64,000 bases of DNA, taken from positions 1,736,001-1,800,000 of the forward strand of contig NZ_CP051167.1 in the NCBI RefSeq assembly GCF_012295525.1, written 5' to 3'. This document shows positions 63,356-64,000 of the stretch, piece by piece. The notes beneath the pieces were generated by a model, which was given only the letters and a program-made list of their open reading frames with translations, was not told the DNA's origin and did not search any database. The translations under genes were made by a program, and so were the position numbers. Positions within the stretch are counted from its first letter, which is position 1; each line of letters starts with the position of its first letter. Source of the DNA: Oxynema aestuarii AP17. GTDB lineage: Bacteria; Cyanobacteriota; Cyanobacteriia; Cyanobacteriales; Laspinemataceae.

Positions 63356-64000
63356 TCGCGATCTCCGATTCTCTCTCCATGTCCTCCCTTCCCCTCCGCA
63401 AACTACTCGTCGATACCGACCCCGGCGGCGACGATGCCATAGCCTTACTGTGGTTGCAAAGTCTGGTCCGTCAAGGACTCGCCGAACTGGTCGCCGTCAC
63501 CACGGCCCAAGGCAACGTCAACGGGTCGCGAACCTTTACCAGCGCCTGTCAACTCCTGCAACTGGGCGGTTGTGCGGGGGTCGAAGTTGCCCGGGCCGTG
63601 GCCGATCCCCCTGGGATCCTCCCAGATGCCCGTCACATTCACGGCGCCGACGGGATGGGGGATCTGTCCGCCACCCTGCCTGCGTCCCGCCGGGATTGGC
63701 AAACGGCGCCGAGTGCAGACGATACAATTATCGACGCCCTCACTCAGTCGCCGGGGGAGATTACGGTTGTCGGTTTGGCGCCGTTGAGCAATTTGGCGGC
63801 GGCGGAGGCAAAACGACCGGGGATTCTCAAATTGGCTAAAGAAGTGGTGTTGATGTTGGGGGCGTTTGAACGCCAGGGCAACGTGACGCCGTTGGCGGAG
63901 TTCAATGCGGCGTATGACCCGCAAGCGGCGCAGTCCGTTTTAGAGAGTGGGGCGAATTTGGTGGTGTTGCCCCTCGACGTGACCCAGGAGTTGATTTTCC
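63352..64000 (+). CDS. Nucleoside hydrolase (5' part)
   Basis: The frame is open from the ATG at 63352 to the window edge, at least 216 residues. KLLVDTDPGGDDAIALLWL contains the calcium-binding DTDPGxDD signature of inosine-uridine preferring nucleoside hydrolases, with Gly in place of the common Ile. ELVAVTTAQGNVN, HIHGADGMGDL, DALTQSPGEITVVGLAPLSNLAAA and PLAEFNAAYDPQAA follow the family order. It cleaves N-glycosidic bonds of nucleosides to ribose and base for salvage. The 4-nt overlap with the response regulator implies coupled translation. Confidence 0.9.
   Translation, partial: MIAISDSLSMSSLPLRKLLVDTDPGGDDAIALLWLQSLVRQGLAELVAVTTAQGNVNGSRTFTSACQLLQLGGCAGVEVARAVADPPGILPDARHIHGADGMGDLSATLPASRRDWQTAPSADDTIIDALTQSPGEITVVGLAPLSNLAAAEAKRPGILKLAKEVVLMLGAFERQGNVTPLAEFNAAYDPQAAQSVLESGANLVVLPLDVTQELIF

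Overview
The window reads as chromosomal DNA of a filamentous, Oscillatoriales-type cyanobacterium. The octamer GCGATCGC (HIP1) is scattered throughout at very high density. The gene content is also cyanobacterial: ndhH, bciB (8-vinyl reductase), a CAAD/CURT1-type thylakoid protein, an orange-carotenoid-protein C-terminal-domain homologue, an ABA4-like protein, a bilin-type GAF photosensor, and several PAS/GAF/GGDEF signalling proteins. No rRNA, tRNA or CRISPR array was recognised. Genus cannot be settled from sequence reading alone.

Layout. 1-5.1 kb: 5' part of pntA (minus), then midA and ndhH (minus), and divergent rsmH. 5.3-7.5 kb: a response-regulator/PP2C phosphatase with its anti-sigma-type kinase. 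7.8-12 kb: a small conserved protein, a carotenoid-binding CTDH, queG, and a TPM-domain membrane protein whose reading frame is broken at a run of eight T. 12-16 kb: metH, followed by a 1 kb gap with possible RNA structure. 16.9-20.8 kb: a four-PAS histidine kinase and a CHAT protease-like protein. 21.5-23 kb: an intact stand-alone TnpB element. 23-31.3 kb: a CBS-PAS-cyanobacteriochrome-GGDEF protein, a lipoprotein, a MerA-like flavoprotein with a TVP38 membrane protein, and a glycogen-debranching enzyme. 31.5-37.8 kb: small or secreted proteins (a repeat lipoprotein, a cupin, ABA4-like, a 31-residue membrane peptide, an SH3 protein) and an EAL protein. 38.4-41.3 kb: an island of two dead tnpB elements lying tail to tail, both broken by the same short palindromic repeat. 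41.4-45.2 kb: bciB and a RimB-RimK-AstE-like cluster. 46-56.4 kb: small proteins, CAAD, aroA, a pseudokinase beside a lipoprotein sharing its outer domain, an M23 peptidase, a DUF2927 protein and a peptidoglycan-binding SH3 protein. 56.5-61.1 kb: a contractile-injection-system (CIS) operon holding the cap, sheath, three tube proteins and a tail-assembly protein. 61.4-64 kb: divergent histidine kinase, NarL-type regulator and the 5' part of a nucleoside hydrolase.

How the genes work together. midA lies immediately downstream of ndhH. In mitochondria the MidA homologue methylates the NdhH homologue, so the pair looks like enzyme and substrate. The phosphatase/anti-sigma pair and the kinase/regulator pair are regulatory couples. 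RimB, RimK and the AstE-like protein probably act together on glutamate tails of ribosomal protein S6. The CIS operon encodes only the sheath-tube half of the machine; baseplate, spike and ATPase genes must lie outside the window. The most unusual signals are the slippery frameshift in the TPM gene, the covarying hairpins at the TnpB right ends (candidate omegaRNA scaffolds), the photosensory diguanylate cyclase with a DPCF/CH cysteine pair, and the pseudokinase-lipoprotein pair.
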